From Galerina marginata (taxonomy: Eukaryota; Basidiomycota; Agaricomycetes; Agaricales; Galerinaceae): a DNA stretch of 64,000 nt. The stretch covers positions 434,001 to 498,000 of the forward strand of contig JAECYW010000020.1 in NCBI GenBank assembly GCA_023014335.1, read 5' to 3'. The position numbers and the translations under genes were made by a program. Below the pieces are notes generated by a model, which did not search any database, was not told the origin of the DNA, and saw only the letters and a program-made list of their open reading frames with translations. Shown piece by piece: positions 11,301 to 22,244 of this stretch (position 1 is its first letter; the number at the start of each line of letters is the position of its first letter).

Positions 11301-12303
11301 TGACGGTTTTGACGCCATCCTATCCGTTGTGGACCACGGCCTTACGAAGGGGGCAATTTTCATCAAAACACACAAAACCGTCACAGAATCCGACCTAGCC
11401 ACCCTTCTAATCGACAATCTATTCAAACGATTCGGTCTACCAGACTCCCTCACCTCCGATCGCGGACCGCAATTTGCCGCTAGAGTCTTCCGAGAAATGC
11501 TCAAACAACTCAAGATCGAATCCCGACTATCCACAGCCTATCATCCCCAAACTGACGGAACCACAGAACGTTTTAACCAGGAAATCGAAGCATATCTTGC
11601 CATCTTTTGCTCCACCCACCCAGAAACTTGGTCCTCCGCATTATCTACTCTCGAATTCACTCACAACTCACGAAGACACGCCGATTGAGTCCATTCCCCA
11701 TTCGAACTACAACTCGGAAATCAACCCATCGCCTTCCCCACCGCTTTCGAAAACACCAAATTCCCTGAACTCAACACTCGCCTTGAAACAATCAATAACT
11801 ACCGAAACGAAGCCTTAGCTGCCCACGAACTCGCCCGAAATAGGATCACCTCAAGAAAAACCAATTCCTTTGAACCATTCAAGAAAGGACAACTCGTTTG
11901 GCTTGATGCTCGAAACCTGAAGACTCCCCATAACAAGAAACTTAGACCCAGACGAGAAGGACCTTTCAAGATTAAAGACGTTCTCGGACCGGTCACCTAT
12001 CGGCTCTCTCTTCCCTCTTCTTGGCGAATTCACAACGTCTTCCACGCCATCCTTCTCTCTCCATTCGTCGAAAACGAAACACACGGAACAAATTTTACCC
12101 AACCACCACCCGACCTTATCGATGATGAAGAAGAATACGAAGTTGAAGCCATCCTCGGACACAAGAATTGGGGTCGTGGGAAACGATACCTGATTAGGTG
12201 GAAAGGATGGTCATCAGCTGACGACTCGTGGGAACCGGAAAAAGGCTTGACACACGCAAACGAACTTCTTTCACGCTATAAACAACTCCATCACCTCAAA
12301 TGA
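8341..12303 (+). CDS. pol: Pol polyprotein (PR-RT-RNaseH-IN-chromodomain), interrupted by in-frame TGA
   Basis: Entered by -1 frameshift. The domains in order are: aspartic protease (ALLDSGAQGKF at about 8482), reverse transcriptase with FDVRWGYNN and YMDDI (about 9769 and 9961), RNase H, integrase zinc finger H-H-C-C (about 11060-11200), integrase core with the acidic triad in YMDFITDLP, TSDRGPQF and TTERFNQE, and a C-terminal chromodomain (about 12140-12285, VEAILGHKNW and YLIRWKGW). A TGA at 11686-11688 cuts the frame between the integrase core and its C-terminal part; the same frame then runs to TGA at 12301-12303. In RNase H the usual SDH and SD.LSRR aspartates are both Asn (LSNHQNL, QSNNLSRR). 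Protease, RT and integrase catalytic residues look intact. Confidence 0.9.
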
Positions 12304-12605
12304 AAACCCCGAAAACTCCCTCGATTGTCATCACTTCACCGCTTTCTTCATCGACACTGCTTCTTCGCGGAACAGCCACCATCAATACCGAAGACCTTTC
12401 ACAAATCACCCAAAACCACTTGCATCACGCCATCGTCGATTATATTCGCTATCGCACACCCGTCGCCAAACAAAGGATCTTAAAAGACCTCGCCAAACCG
12501 ATTCACAACAACAGAATCCTCTACACCATTCCCGAAAACCCTCCTCGAACATGTCCGCTAACCAAACCGCCTCGACTTCTCGCTCCACCTCCGTTCCTAT
12601 TCTAG
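12300..12605 (+). CDS. Small open frame overlapping the pol stop (ATGA)
   Basis: 101 codons. Its ATG overlaps the pol stop in an ATGA arrangement, which would suit termination-reinitiation. The first 80 residues read like a folded protein (helical stretch QITQNHLHHAIVDYIRY) before the frame turns proline-rich, where it overlaps the next frame at 12551. The two frames are related by -1, so they could form one product by shifting, or this one may simply be the leader of the next. I recognise no family. Confidence 0.4.
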   Translation: MKTPKTPSIVITSPLSSSTLLLRGTATINTEDLSQITQNHLHHAIVDYIRYRTPVAKQRILKDLAKPIHNNRILYTIPENPPRTCPLTKPPRLLAPPPFLF

Positions 12606-13363
12606 TAAACCTCCCACAACGCGCTCGACCCCTCCCTCGACCACCTACCACCAGTTCTTCAATAACCCCACCAACTCTCCAAGAACTCTACGAAGCCTCG
12701 ATCGCCCCCCTATCCTCTATTGCTCTTATGTCAATTGTACGAAGAAACGCTTCACCTATGCTTCAAGAAACCACCTCAGATCTTTTTGGTGAACTTTCCG
12801 AAATCTTACGACTCGAACAATCACTCCTTGACGCACGACTCCGAGCAAGAGGTCTTCTCACCGATGCATTAGGACTAGGTTTCCTCTCCATCACTCGAGA
12901 ATTCTGGGAAGAACGTCGACAAATTCGGGGACCTACAGCTGATTTACCACTCCGGACCAACCCACCAACAACCGAGTTCCCCGGATTTCCCGAAACCACG
13001 ATCACACCTACTCCCAATCCTCATCCATTGACAACTAATCCCTCCAGGCTCTCTCGAAATCCCATCACCACCATTGTTATCGAGGATTCCGACGAAGAAC
13101 TCAACCTCGATCCTTCGCCGCCATACTCCCCTATTCATCCGTTCACATCCTCGACACGATCGACCCTGCGAAGACCCTCACCAAACGTCAGTTCTCCCCC
13201 TTCTCGTCGAGGCTCCCCACGTGGTTATCGATGGATCGACCAACGAGGGATACCCATACAGGACCGGGTCTGTTACAACTGCGGAGTCGCCGGACATTAT
13301 GCAAGGGACTGCAACATCGTGAATCGTCGAAGCCAGGAGACTTCTCGCGTACTGCGGGGGTAA
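12551..13363 (+). CDS. Additional retrotransposon ORF with CCHC zinc knuckle, downstream of pol
   Basis: 270 codons ending just before the 3' LTR, in the position where an env or accessory gene sits in some elements. The N-terminal part is Ser/Pro/Thr-rich. The middle has helical stretches (LFGELSEILRLEQSLLDARL). A proline-rich linker with an acidic patch (IEDSDEEL) leads to a standard CX2CX4HX4C knuckle, CYNCGVAGHYARDC, near the C-terminus. There is no signal peptide or membrane segment, so it is not envelope-like. The knuckle suggests binding of nucleic acid. Base composition matches the rest of the element. Function unknown. Confidence 0.7.
   Translation: MSANQTASTSRSTSVPILVNLPQRARPLPRPPTTSSSITPPTLQELYEASIAPLSSIALMSIVRRNASPMLQETTSDLFGELSEILRLEQSLLDARLRARGLLTDALGLGFLSITREFWEERRQIRGPTADLPLRTNPPTTEFPGFPETTITPTPNPHPLTTNPSRLSRNPITTIVIEDSDEELNLDPSPPYSPIHPFTSSTRSTLRRPSPNVSSPPSRRGSPRGYRWIDQRGIPIQDRVCYNCGVAGHYARDCNIVNRRSQETSRVLRG
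13354..13363 (+). promoter_or_regulatory. Weak polypurine tract before the 3' LTR
   Basis: GCGGGGGTAA directly precedes the 3' LTR, where plus-strand priming must occur. It is short and interrupted, so the assignment rests mainly on position. It overlaps the last codons of the accessory frame. Confidence 0.4.
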
Positions 13364-13767
13364 TGTTACGAACGCACGTCTTATCTAATCTTTTTCTTTT
13401 TCTTTCTTATCTCTCGACCCGGTCTCGTGATCTCAACCTATGTACACAGCCACATCATCTCTCGATGAACACTTTACGCATAGCATCGCGCGTAGCATTA
13501 TGACTCTCATCTTTCTCTTACTTACGCAGCCTTTTGTTACTTGTTTCATACGCAGCCTCTACGTAGCCTTACGCTGCCTTACGCTGCCTCCGGACATTCC
13601 GTTTCATCTTCGAATTACTATATATACTAAGTAGATTACAACCTTGTACTCTAGCTTAGTATCGTTATTGATACCTTCTTTGCCTCGCATTGCACGCGCT
13701 CGAACTTAGACTCTGATTCGGTTATCACGCAATAGCAAGACAGCTATCTACGAGTCGAACCGTAACA
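13364..13767 (+). repeat. 3' LTR of the chromovirus
   Basis: 404 bp; I see no difference from the 5' LTR at 6768-7171. It is followed by the target duplication CGACC (13768-13772) and the rest of NACHT copy A exon 2. Confidence 0.95.
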
Positions 13768-15719
13768 CGACCCCCGATAAGCAGAGTCACTTATTGAAGG
13801 TTCTTGTACGGGTGCTCCAGAAGTGCGCCATCCCACTGAAAGTCCTCATTGCCAGTCGCCCTGAAATCGAGATCAAAGCGGCCTTCAACTCGGCTCCCCT
13901 TACGAGCCTCGCTACCCGTCTTGCTCTTGATAATTCATTTAAACCAGATGCCGACATTCTTCATTTTTTGCGAGGTACCTTCCAGACAATTAAGGAGACC
14001 CATCCTTTCAAAAACCATATCCCAGCCTCCTGGCCGAGCGAACAGGATTTGGAGGTACTCGTTCACAAATCGTCCGGTCAATTCATCTACGCTGCCATCG
14101 TTGCCAAGTTTGTCTCTTCCACGCGCCACAAACCTGTTCAACAACTAGGTATCATCCTCGGACTACACCCAATTATATCCGAGAAAGACTACCCTTTCGC
14201 GGAGCTTGATGCTCTGTACACATTTCTCTTCTCAGCAATCCCCGCTGAAAAGCTTGAAATTGCTCGGAAAATTCTTGGCCTCCTCATTGTCGTGCACCCT
14301 CTCAATCCCCGCTCTCTATTGCTAATGGCACAACGAATCACGGATAATACAAAGAATATTTGCGAGTTTTTATCACTGGAGCCCGGAGACGATCAATATT
14401 ATCTAGCGGATTTAGCCTCTGTCCTTCAGTTTAAACCCTATAAATATGCCGGTGAAACAGAAACCCGAATTCAAATCACTCATGCTTCGTTAGGTGACTT
14501 CCTGGTGGATTCAAGACGTTCAAAAAACTTCTTTATTTCGCCCAGTGCTCTTGCGACAGACATTTTACATATTTGCTTCAGACATCTCAAGGATTCAAAG
14601 TTAAGTGCGTCTATGATTCAGCTTTCCGCCAAGGTCAATAGTTTGATTGCTCTGCATGCTTTCTTCCAGATAGCCGCCTCCTTCATCAGTGCTTCAACAC
14701 TATCCCTGCACTCTTTTACAGAGCTGACTTTACCGCCAGGCTCCGAAAAGACCTCGCTCTCTTCTCCCTTCTCCCTTCGTCTAAGTATTTTGTCGGTGCA
14801 AATCAGTTCTTATTTCCCCGTGTTTCTCTTGACGTGGCAATAGACTTGGTTGACGTTGTCAGAGAACTTGTGAGTTTGATGTATCAACTTCTATGATATT
14901 TGGCTCAATTATACGAGAAAGCCTGACTCAGGAATGCTCTTATCTCAATACCAGCATGGCTTCGACTGTCTCCTACAATATTTTCTCGAAAAATGTCGAT
15001 GCGACCACATTTTACTGTCAACAACCGTGATTGACATCCAATGGCCTTTGTCATTTCGTCAACTGGTGATAGACACGAGCGGTGTGACCTTTTTTGGCGC
15101 CTGTGACTGTTGCGATTCAGCAGACATAGCTTACCTGTCTCGATGCTGCATCAACACCCAGATTAACAGTCGTCGTGCCTGGATGTTGCATGAGTTTTTT
15201 AGGAATCCTTGGCGAGGTGGGCAGTACGCGCTCAACGGGAAAAGATATGCAGCTGCTGCCATCGCCTGCCTCAAGAGGGCCAGTATTGTTCCTGAGCTTT
15301 ATGACTCTGAGTCAAAGGTTATGCCTTTGTACGTATGTTTTTAATGCCAATTTATTTCCCTCTTTTCTGAACCTAACATCAGTTCCAATCCTGACTATGA
15401 GATTGCAACATCGAAGGCGGCTCTGTACGCGGTTCCGCATCTTCTCAAGCGAGCCGCACCATCGCATGAGCTCATCTCCCTCGTCAGTTTGCCTGGGTTC
15501 GAGCAGAAGTATCATTGGATGACATTGCCTGAATATGCATCAAGCCAAGGCCGCGAAGTGACTCCCGAAGAGTTGGTAACTAATTTTGTTCAAGCCAGCC
15601 AAGACTACCTAAAGGTCAATTACTTGCATAATCTACGTCCAACGGTTGATTTTTACACCTGGATTCGCAGCGCTCTCGCGATACCAGCTCATAACTACAG
15701 AACCAATGTCAAAGAAGTT

Positions 15720-18429
15720 AAACATCATTCAGTCCTCGAAAGGGACACGTACCATCAGCCTACATCTTCTATCCTGTCCATCTCGCAATCACCCACAAAT
15801 CACGAGGATGAAATACGAGCAAGTTTTCGTTTCGGTCGACGCCCGAGCGGACTCAGATTTGCTCTGGATTTTGACCCCACCTCGGTTCAGTTCCAGGCTG
15901 AAGAACGTTCAGCCAATGTTTATCGACCTTGACGTGCCCCACATACCTTGAGCCTGCACCTTCTTAGTTCCACGATTCGGTCTTCTTGCTGTTTCTCGAG
16001 TTGCTTATGGTAATCCTGACTGATAATGATCCTAGGAGAAAGAGGAATTTCCAGCCGAAATATTGATTAGCCTCCAACACGCACTGCATACCTTCAGCCC
16101 GCGCCTTCCAGCCAAATTTTCATCCTCTCAACCGCCAGCAAGGCATAACATCATCTCCTGTTGAGTCTTCGGTCGCCGTCAGAAGTAAATCGGTGTTCTT
16201 GCAGACCTTTAGTTCGATCACGAGCATTCTACAATTACATGAGCAAGAATCTTCGCATTATGCGGTTCGAAAGACATACCATTGCAGTACCACAGTTGTT
16301 CGAACCCGTTATATTGGAAGGTGATGGTCAGGTCGTAAACGGAGCCTCTGGAGTTACAGTGGAGTAAAAGGACGGAAAGGATGTCGAAGAGGTTTTGAAT
16401 GTTCGATATATTGTATTGCGAGTTTAGGGTTCAGGCTGAGAGCCGAGAGTACCAACGGTGTGAAAGAGAAATGAAATGAATCCAGCTAGGTCGTCGGACC
16501 GGGATTGACTGCTGAGTGTGCGCCGTTTGAGCCTATCGCCGTATATTTACCCTCGGAACGAGCACCGAATGGCACTTTCCAGGCAACGCATCGATTCTTC
16601 CCTTCGTCGCTGGGATTACCGCTTGCGCAAAGCTTCGCTGGAGCTGGCTCTTGATCTTCCCGCAGTGTCAGGAGCGTTGATGTTGAGCATCATATAAAAC
16701 TTGAATGGCTCGTGTCAAACGAACGACAGGAGTTCTGTTGGAAGAAGCGGCGGGATGTCGGAGAGGGGTTTGTGGTAGACAAGTCTTTGAATTTCGGTTG
16801 AGCTCCGTCCTCTTGCATCGATCGAGGCAGAATTAGCCACAGGCCACCTTCCTTCCTGCCCACCTTCCTTTGTCAATCGTCCCATCCGTACATGGTCAAA
16901 ATCGGAGGTTGTCCTCAAGTTGGTTGTCGTTCAGGAGTGCACGCGAGCTCCTGAGATCACGGGTGGTCCTTGGAGCTTACATCCGAGAATAGCATCAACG
17001 ACCGGCGACTGGGTCTTGAAACAAAATTAAAGCTCGGAATCAACTGAATGAATGAGAATTTGGGTTAAGATGTCGGGCGGCGGTACAGAAGATTTTGGAG
17101 GTCATAAGACGAGAGAGGATTGAGTCGAGTTCGGTAAGTTTGGCGGAGCTGGTTTGTTGATCGTCCGAATTTCGCCAATAAAATGAGGTTGTGTTTGGCC
17201 ACAGTTTCTTGGCCTGTGGGTTATAAGGAAAAGAAACGGCGTAGGACCATGTTGCGGGTCTCCTGTATCGACCGGGTTTCTGTCCACGATAAGATCTTCA
17301 ACCCGCTAAATCCTGGCGACAAAAAGGTCCATGAAACGCCCACTGGCGACGCGGGGGAAGGAAAAGGGTGGAGACTGTGCTCGCGGCGGTAGTTATTGGG
17401 TTGTTGGTAGATGTCTTCCCTTCGACTCGGCTCCACGGTCCTAATGTGAATACCACGAATCGAAGAACGAACCGGCTCAAGCTGGATAATCCTGGAGCTT
17501 CCGCTACTCGATTTTCGTTCTTAAATTTGTATCCAAGCCGACTTTCCGAGTTCTGACAGTTGGAGTTTGAGGTGGGATGGACATGATCATAGGGACGACG
17601 ACATTCGATAGAATGAAAGAAATCCGGCGGATGGGAGGCAGGGTGCAGAGTTCCAGCGCTTTGAACATTGAACGTTGAACGTTAATGTCCACTTGTGACG
17701 ACAATCTTCTCCTAAGGTGCGCGACGCTGAATAAACGAGCATCGCTATTCCAAACACGACCCCTCTCTGTGGGCAACAGATCATCGACGAGGGTGTGGGG
17801 CCTCGCCTGATAGCAGGATCGAAGGTGAAGATGTTAGGAAGCCTTGAGATTCCTGTCTGGTACTGCCTTGTAAATCAGTTTTGTCGTCGCCATGTGCGGC
17901 ACAGAAAACTATTTTGAGTTCAGTAAACGACGAATGTCAGGGAAATCGCGAGCTTCGCGAGTTAGGAGGTCGCAAGACTATTGATAAAGGTATTAGAAAT
18001 GTATAATAAGATGTGGAAAGAAAATTTGCCTCGTCTTGAATTGTATAGCGATTGAAAAAGATGAGCTCGTCGTAGTTGATGGCAAGCAGAGGCGGAGCAC
18101 AGCCACAATGCCGAATTTCGTGCAAATATTTTGGGCTTTTTTTACCGTTGTTCATGCTCATACTCTATGAATGCATTTAAGATAACTACTCTACTTTCGA
18201 CGCTATATGCCTGATATTTTCCGCAGATCAATGATAACTGACATGGCAGTGTACTCAAATACCCCGTTCTTGATTGACGAACTACCTACAATTGAAGGCG
18301 ATGCAGTTGGGAACATGTCATGAACATGTGCTACACTGGAAAACTCAGGCTGGAAGCAGTCAAAACAGTTCTAAAAGTACTTACATTCAAACCGCCAACG
18401 AAATTTAGATTTGCGCGGCTCTCCTCGAC
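15720..18429. repeat. Spacer of tandem duplication unit, copy B (no gene seen)
   Basis: It starts about 25 bases behind the stop of NACHT copy A and aligns with 2569-6016, without the hAT-like MITE. The junction block AACATCATTC...TCCTCGAAA (15721) corresponds to AACGTCATTC...TCCTCGAAA (2569). No open frame is shared between the two copies. The last 100 bases before 18430 resemble the same stretch before 6017 and probably hold the NACHT promoter; I see no clear TATA box. Confidence 0.7.
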
Positions 18430-21103
18430 ATGTTGGGCGAACAGGACGAGTCTGTGCAATCAGCTCTCCACCATCCGCGCCGTAATGACTCCGAACGGTC
18501 TCAAAATGCCCCGCCTCTTGCCATCTCGGAAGGATTCTTCAACCATAGCCAAAATATGATTGTCTCTGGAGGAAATTTCAACTACATACAATCCAACAGT
18601 AAATGTTCATGTTTCTGTCAATGAATTCTGATCATGACCTGCTTGCAGACAGTGGATTTCAACGCATTGAGAAGGCTGCAGTGTCTGCCGCAATGCATAC
18701 ATCTGGAGAGGAGTTCCAAAGACCTGGATGCTACGAGAATACGCGCGTCGCTGTCTTGGAGCGCCTCAGGAATTGGGGTGTTGCAGGTAAAGCGGAGGAA
18801 GACGCAGACGAGAGGGTGATGTGGCTGTACGGCGATGCGGGTGCCGGAAAGTCTGCAATCGCACAGACACTCGCGGTGGAATGTGCGAAGATAAATCGCC
18901 TTCTTGGGAGCTTTTTCTTCTTCAGAAACGACCCAGATCGCGCCGACTATAGTCGTTTAGTAGCGACTCTGGCTTATCAGGCCGTGACAGTTATTCCAAC
19001 GCTCAAAGCACACGTCGCTGCTATTGTCGAGCAGGATCCCAAGATTTTCGAGAAGGATCTCGAACTGCAATTCCAATCCCTTCTCATTGATCCCCTCAAT
19101 TCCCTTGTACGTCGGGCAGGATTCTCTCTCTCTTCGATCCCTCGCTTCATTATCATTGATGGCCTTGACGAATGCTCGACCTCCGATAAACAGAGTCACC
19201 TATTGAAGATCCTTGTACGCGTGCTCCAGAAGTGCATCATCCCACTGAAAGTCCTCATTGCCAGTCGCCCCGAAATCGAGATCAAAGCGGCCTTCAACTC
19301 GGCACCCCTTACGAGCCTCGCAACCCGTCTTGCTCTTGATAATTCATTCAAACCAGATGCCGACATTCGCCATTTTTTGCGAGGTACCTTCCAGACAATT
19401 AAGGAGACTCATCCTTTCAAAAACGGTATCCCAGCCTCCTGGCCGAGCGAGCAGGATTTGGAGATTCTCGTTCACAAATCATCCGGTCAATTCATCTACG
19501 CTGCCATCACTGCCAAGTTTGTCTCTTCCGCGCGCCACAAACCTGTTCAACGACTAGGTATCATTCTCGGACTACACCCAATTGAATCCGAGAGAGACTA
19601 CCCTTTCGCGGAGCTTGATGCTCTGTACACATTTCTCTTCTCAGCCATCCCCGCTGAGAAGCTTGAAGTTGCTCGGAAAATACTTGGGCTCATCATCGTC
19701 GTGAATCCTTTGAGGCTCCACTACACAGGGTCCTTACTGGTAATGTTCCAACTGGTACTGGATAATGCGAAAAATATTTGCGAATTTCTATCACTGGAGC
19801 CTGGAGACGAGCAATATTATCTAGCAGATCTTGCCTCTGTCGTTCAGTTTGAAGATGGCGGCAAAACAGAAACCCAAATTAAAATCACTCATGCTTCGCT
19901 AGGTGACTTCCTGTTGGATTCAAAGCGTTCCAAAGACTACTTTATTTCGCCAAGTGCTTTTGCAACAGGTATTTTACACATTTGGTTCAGACATCTGAAA
20001 AATTTATTATTAAGTGCGTCTATGATTCAATTTCCGCCATGATTGGTAGTTGATTGCCCTACGCGCTTCGAACCAGATGACCGCCTCCTTCATCACTGCT
20101 TTACCAGCATCCCTACACTCCTTTCCAGAGCCGATTTTACCCCTGGGCTTCGCAAGGACCTTGCTCTTTTCTCCCTTCTCCCATCATCCAAGTTTATTGT
20201 AAGGGTACATCAGTTCCGAATCTGTCTTCCCCGAGAATGTCTTCATGTGGCAATGGGCCTGGTCCGCGTTGTCGGAGAACTTGTGAGTTTTGGTATATCA
20301 ACGCTATATCGTTTTGCTTAATTATACGCGCGTATGCGAGAAAGCCTGACTCAGGGATGCTCTTATCTCAATACCAGCACGGTTTTGACTGTCTCTTACG
20401 AGATTTCCTGGAAAAATGTCGATGCGACCACATTTTACTGTCGACAACCCTGATTGACATCCAGTGGCCTTCGTCATTTCGTCAACTGGTGATAGACAAG
20501 GGGGGTGTGACCTTTTTTGGGGCTTGTGCCTGTTGCAATGTAGCAGATTTAGCTTACCTGTCCCGCTGCTGCATCAACACCGAGATTTACAGCCGTCGAG
20601 CGTGGGCGTTGCACGAGTTCTTTAGGAATCCTTGGCGAGGTGGGCAGTATGCACTCAATGGGAAAAGATATGCAGCAGCTGCTATCGCATGCCTCAAGAG
20701 GGCCAGTATCGTTCCTGTGCTTTTTGCGTCAGAGTTTATGCCTCTGTGTGTATGTTTTAATACCTATTTCTTTCCTCTTTACTGAAATCAACAGCAGTCC
20801 CAATCCTGACTACGAGATTGCAGCATCGAAGGCAGCCCTTTTCGCGGTTCCCCATCTTCTCATGCAAGCCGCACCATCACATGAGCTCATCTCCCTCGTC
20901 AGTTTGGCTGGGTTCGAGCAGAAATATCATTGGATCACATTGCCTAAATATGAATCTAGCCAAGGCGGCGAAGTGACTCCCGAAGAGTTGGTAACTAATC
21001 TTGTTCAGGCCAGCCGAGACTACCTAAAGGTCAGTTACTTGCTTAATCTATATTCAAAGGTTTACACCTGAATTCACAGCGCTCTTGCGATACCAGCTCG
21101 TAA
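18430..21103 (+). CDS. NACHT-domain NLR-type protein, copy B (intact)
   Basis: Six exons: 18430-18598, 18649-20013, 20077-20282, 20345-20745, 20798-21029 and 21080-21103. They sum to 2397 nt, an open frame of 798 aa, and are supported by the matching sites in copy A. The protein has a short Asn/Gly-rich first exon ending SGGNFNYIQ, then an N-terminal block (GEEFQRPGCYENTR), Walker A GDAGAGKS (18831-18854), Walker B FIIIDGLDEC (19146-19175) and sensor-like LIASRPE. A winged-helix-like region and a C-terminal part (residues about 500-798) without recognisable repeats follow. Family members are STAND ATPases proposed to act in fungal non-self recognition and cell death. A TGA at 20040-20042 lies inside the second intron and is not a lesion. 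What the C-terminal part senses is unknown. Confidence 0.85.
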
Positions 21104-22244
21104 CCACAGAACCAATATCGAAGAAGTCCTTTGATCGACATTAATATTATTCAGCATGAGCGTCCATCTCACGTTTTCCATGCGGATACTGGGGTTATTA
21201 ATCGATGAAACTGGACCAATTCCCGGGTGCATATAGGATACAGGGTGCTGGGGTTTAAGCCGATAGAATATAAGAACCACCAGAGGACAAGCAAGTATTC
21301 ACCTCATTTCGGGCACCATTCTGATAGTAGTACTGACACGCCGTCGAAAAAAAAAAGCGGCGACGAAAGCAACAGTGCCTTGACAGTGCCAGATCTCTGA
21401 GACGGTTGTCAGGCATACAAAATGCTCTGTAATGGGGCTGGGGCTGGTTGTTCGCCACGCTCTTTCCGCTGTTTTGAACAAATCAAAGGGGGTATCTTCC
21501 ACAGTAATAAGTTTAACCTGCAGACGGATCTCAGCGTCACTGCGTCAGCGCGTCGCGCTGATTAGATCAGGTGTTCAATTTCACTGGTCCCGTGATCGCG
21601 TCGCATTCAGCAAGACTCCATTCCGTTCGAGTCTCCTCTTGTTTCCTCGTATTTACCCTTCCTCTTATAGAGCTCGTTATACTTCGCCTGCTCCGACTTG
21701 AGCTTGGCTTTACCCCTTTCCTTTCCGGTTCAGCTTTTGCTCAGCGAAAGAGGTTGGTACAAATTTTTACTTCCCAAATTTCCTGAGGTCCGTTCCTTCC
21801 AAGGCTCGACGGAGGAATGGACAGGGATTTTCCAAGCCCTTCAATCAGCTACAAAGGGAGGAAACTGAGTAGGACAACGCACGGAACGCAGGGGCATCCG
21901 GACAAGTCCAATGCCCACCAACGACGGCCCGGGATAAATTTTCCCTTTCATCTCAGTCCACGAATAATTTCATAGCGTTCCGTGTAGCCCAACATCTTCT
22001 GAAATTTTAACCGCTCTACGCCGGACTCACTGAATTTTTTATTTTTGCGACCAACAAACTACCAAGAGGTGCGACTATTTTATCTGAGCCACAGCCCTCA
22101 ATCTTAAATTTCTGGTGCGTAAATCAATCCTAAAAATCATCTTCGGTATACTGTAACAATTTCACATTTTCCTTGTTGTTTCTCCCACAACTCCATACTA
22201 ATAAAACATTCTTCTGGATGGGGATAGTTCCCCAAGCATCAGGT
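21104..22244. other. Intergenic, left part of the small-secreted-gene duplication
   Basis: From about 21240 the sequence aligns with 23940 onward: shared blocks are the CACGCCGTCGAAA stretch at 21338 against 24047 and CGCGTCGCGCTGATTA at 21548 against 24090. Copy 1 has about 450 extra bases (roughly 21600-22090) that copy 2 lacks. No gene is visible. Confidence 0.5.

Larger units (their letters stand above)
6768..13767 (+). mobile_element. Ty3/gypsy chromovirus (Tf1/sushi-like), 7,000 bp, young
   Basis: Two 404-bp LTRs (6768-7171 and 13364-13767) show no difference on reading. They begin TGTTAC and end GTAACA. The 5-bp target duplication CGACC stands at 6763-6767 and 13768-13772, and copy B of the host gene shows the empty site. 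Internally the order is gag, protease, reverse transcriptase, RNase H, integrase, chromodomain, then an additional open frame before the 3' LTR. The order RT-RNase H-integrase with a C-terminal chromodomain defines a chromovirus. Matching LTRs point to recent insertion, yet pol carries inactivating changes, listed separately. Confidence 0.95.
6017..15694 (+). pseudogene. NACHT NLR gene copy A, disrupted by an LTR retrotransposon
   Basis: Six exons can be read: 6017-6185, 6235-6767 joined to 13773-14604, 14670-14869, 14922-15328, 15383-15614 and 15671-15694. With the 7-kb element and one target duplication removed, exon 2 is 1365 nt, as in copy B, and the coding length is 2397 nt (798 aa), also as in copy B, with no stop. 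The protein has a short first exon rich in Asn, Gly and aromatics (FFNHSQNVIVSGGNFNYI), Walker A GDAGAGKS, Walker B FIIIDGLDECS, then a winged-helix-like part and a Cys-containing C-terminal domain. The element enters two codons past Walker B, so any product would stop inside the ATPase domain. The gene looks broken only by this insertion. Confidence 0.85.

Noticed and set aside
20040..20042. In-frame TGA in NACHT copy B, suggesting a pseudogene
   Set aside because: It lies in a 63-bp intron (20014-20076) with good splice sites, present in the same place in copy A; with it removed, the frame closes at 2397 nt in both copies.
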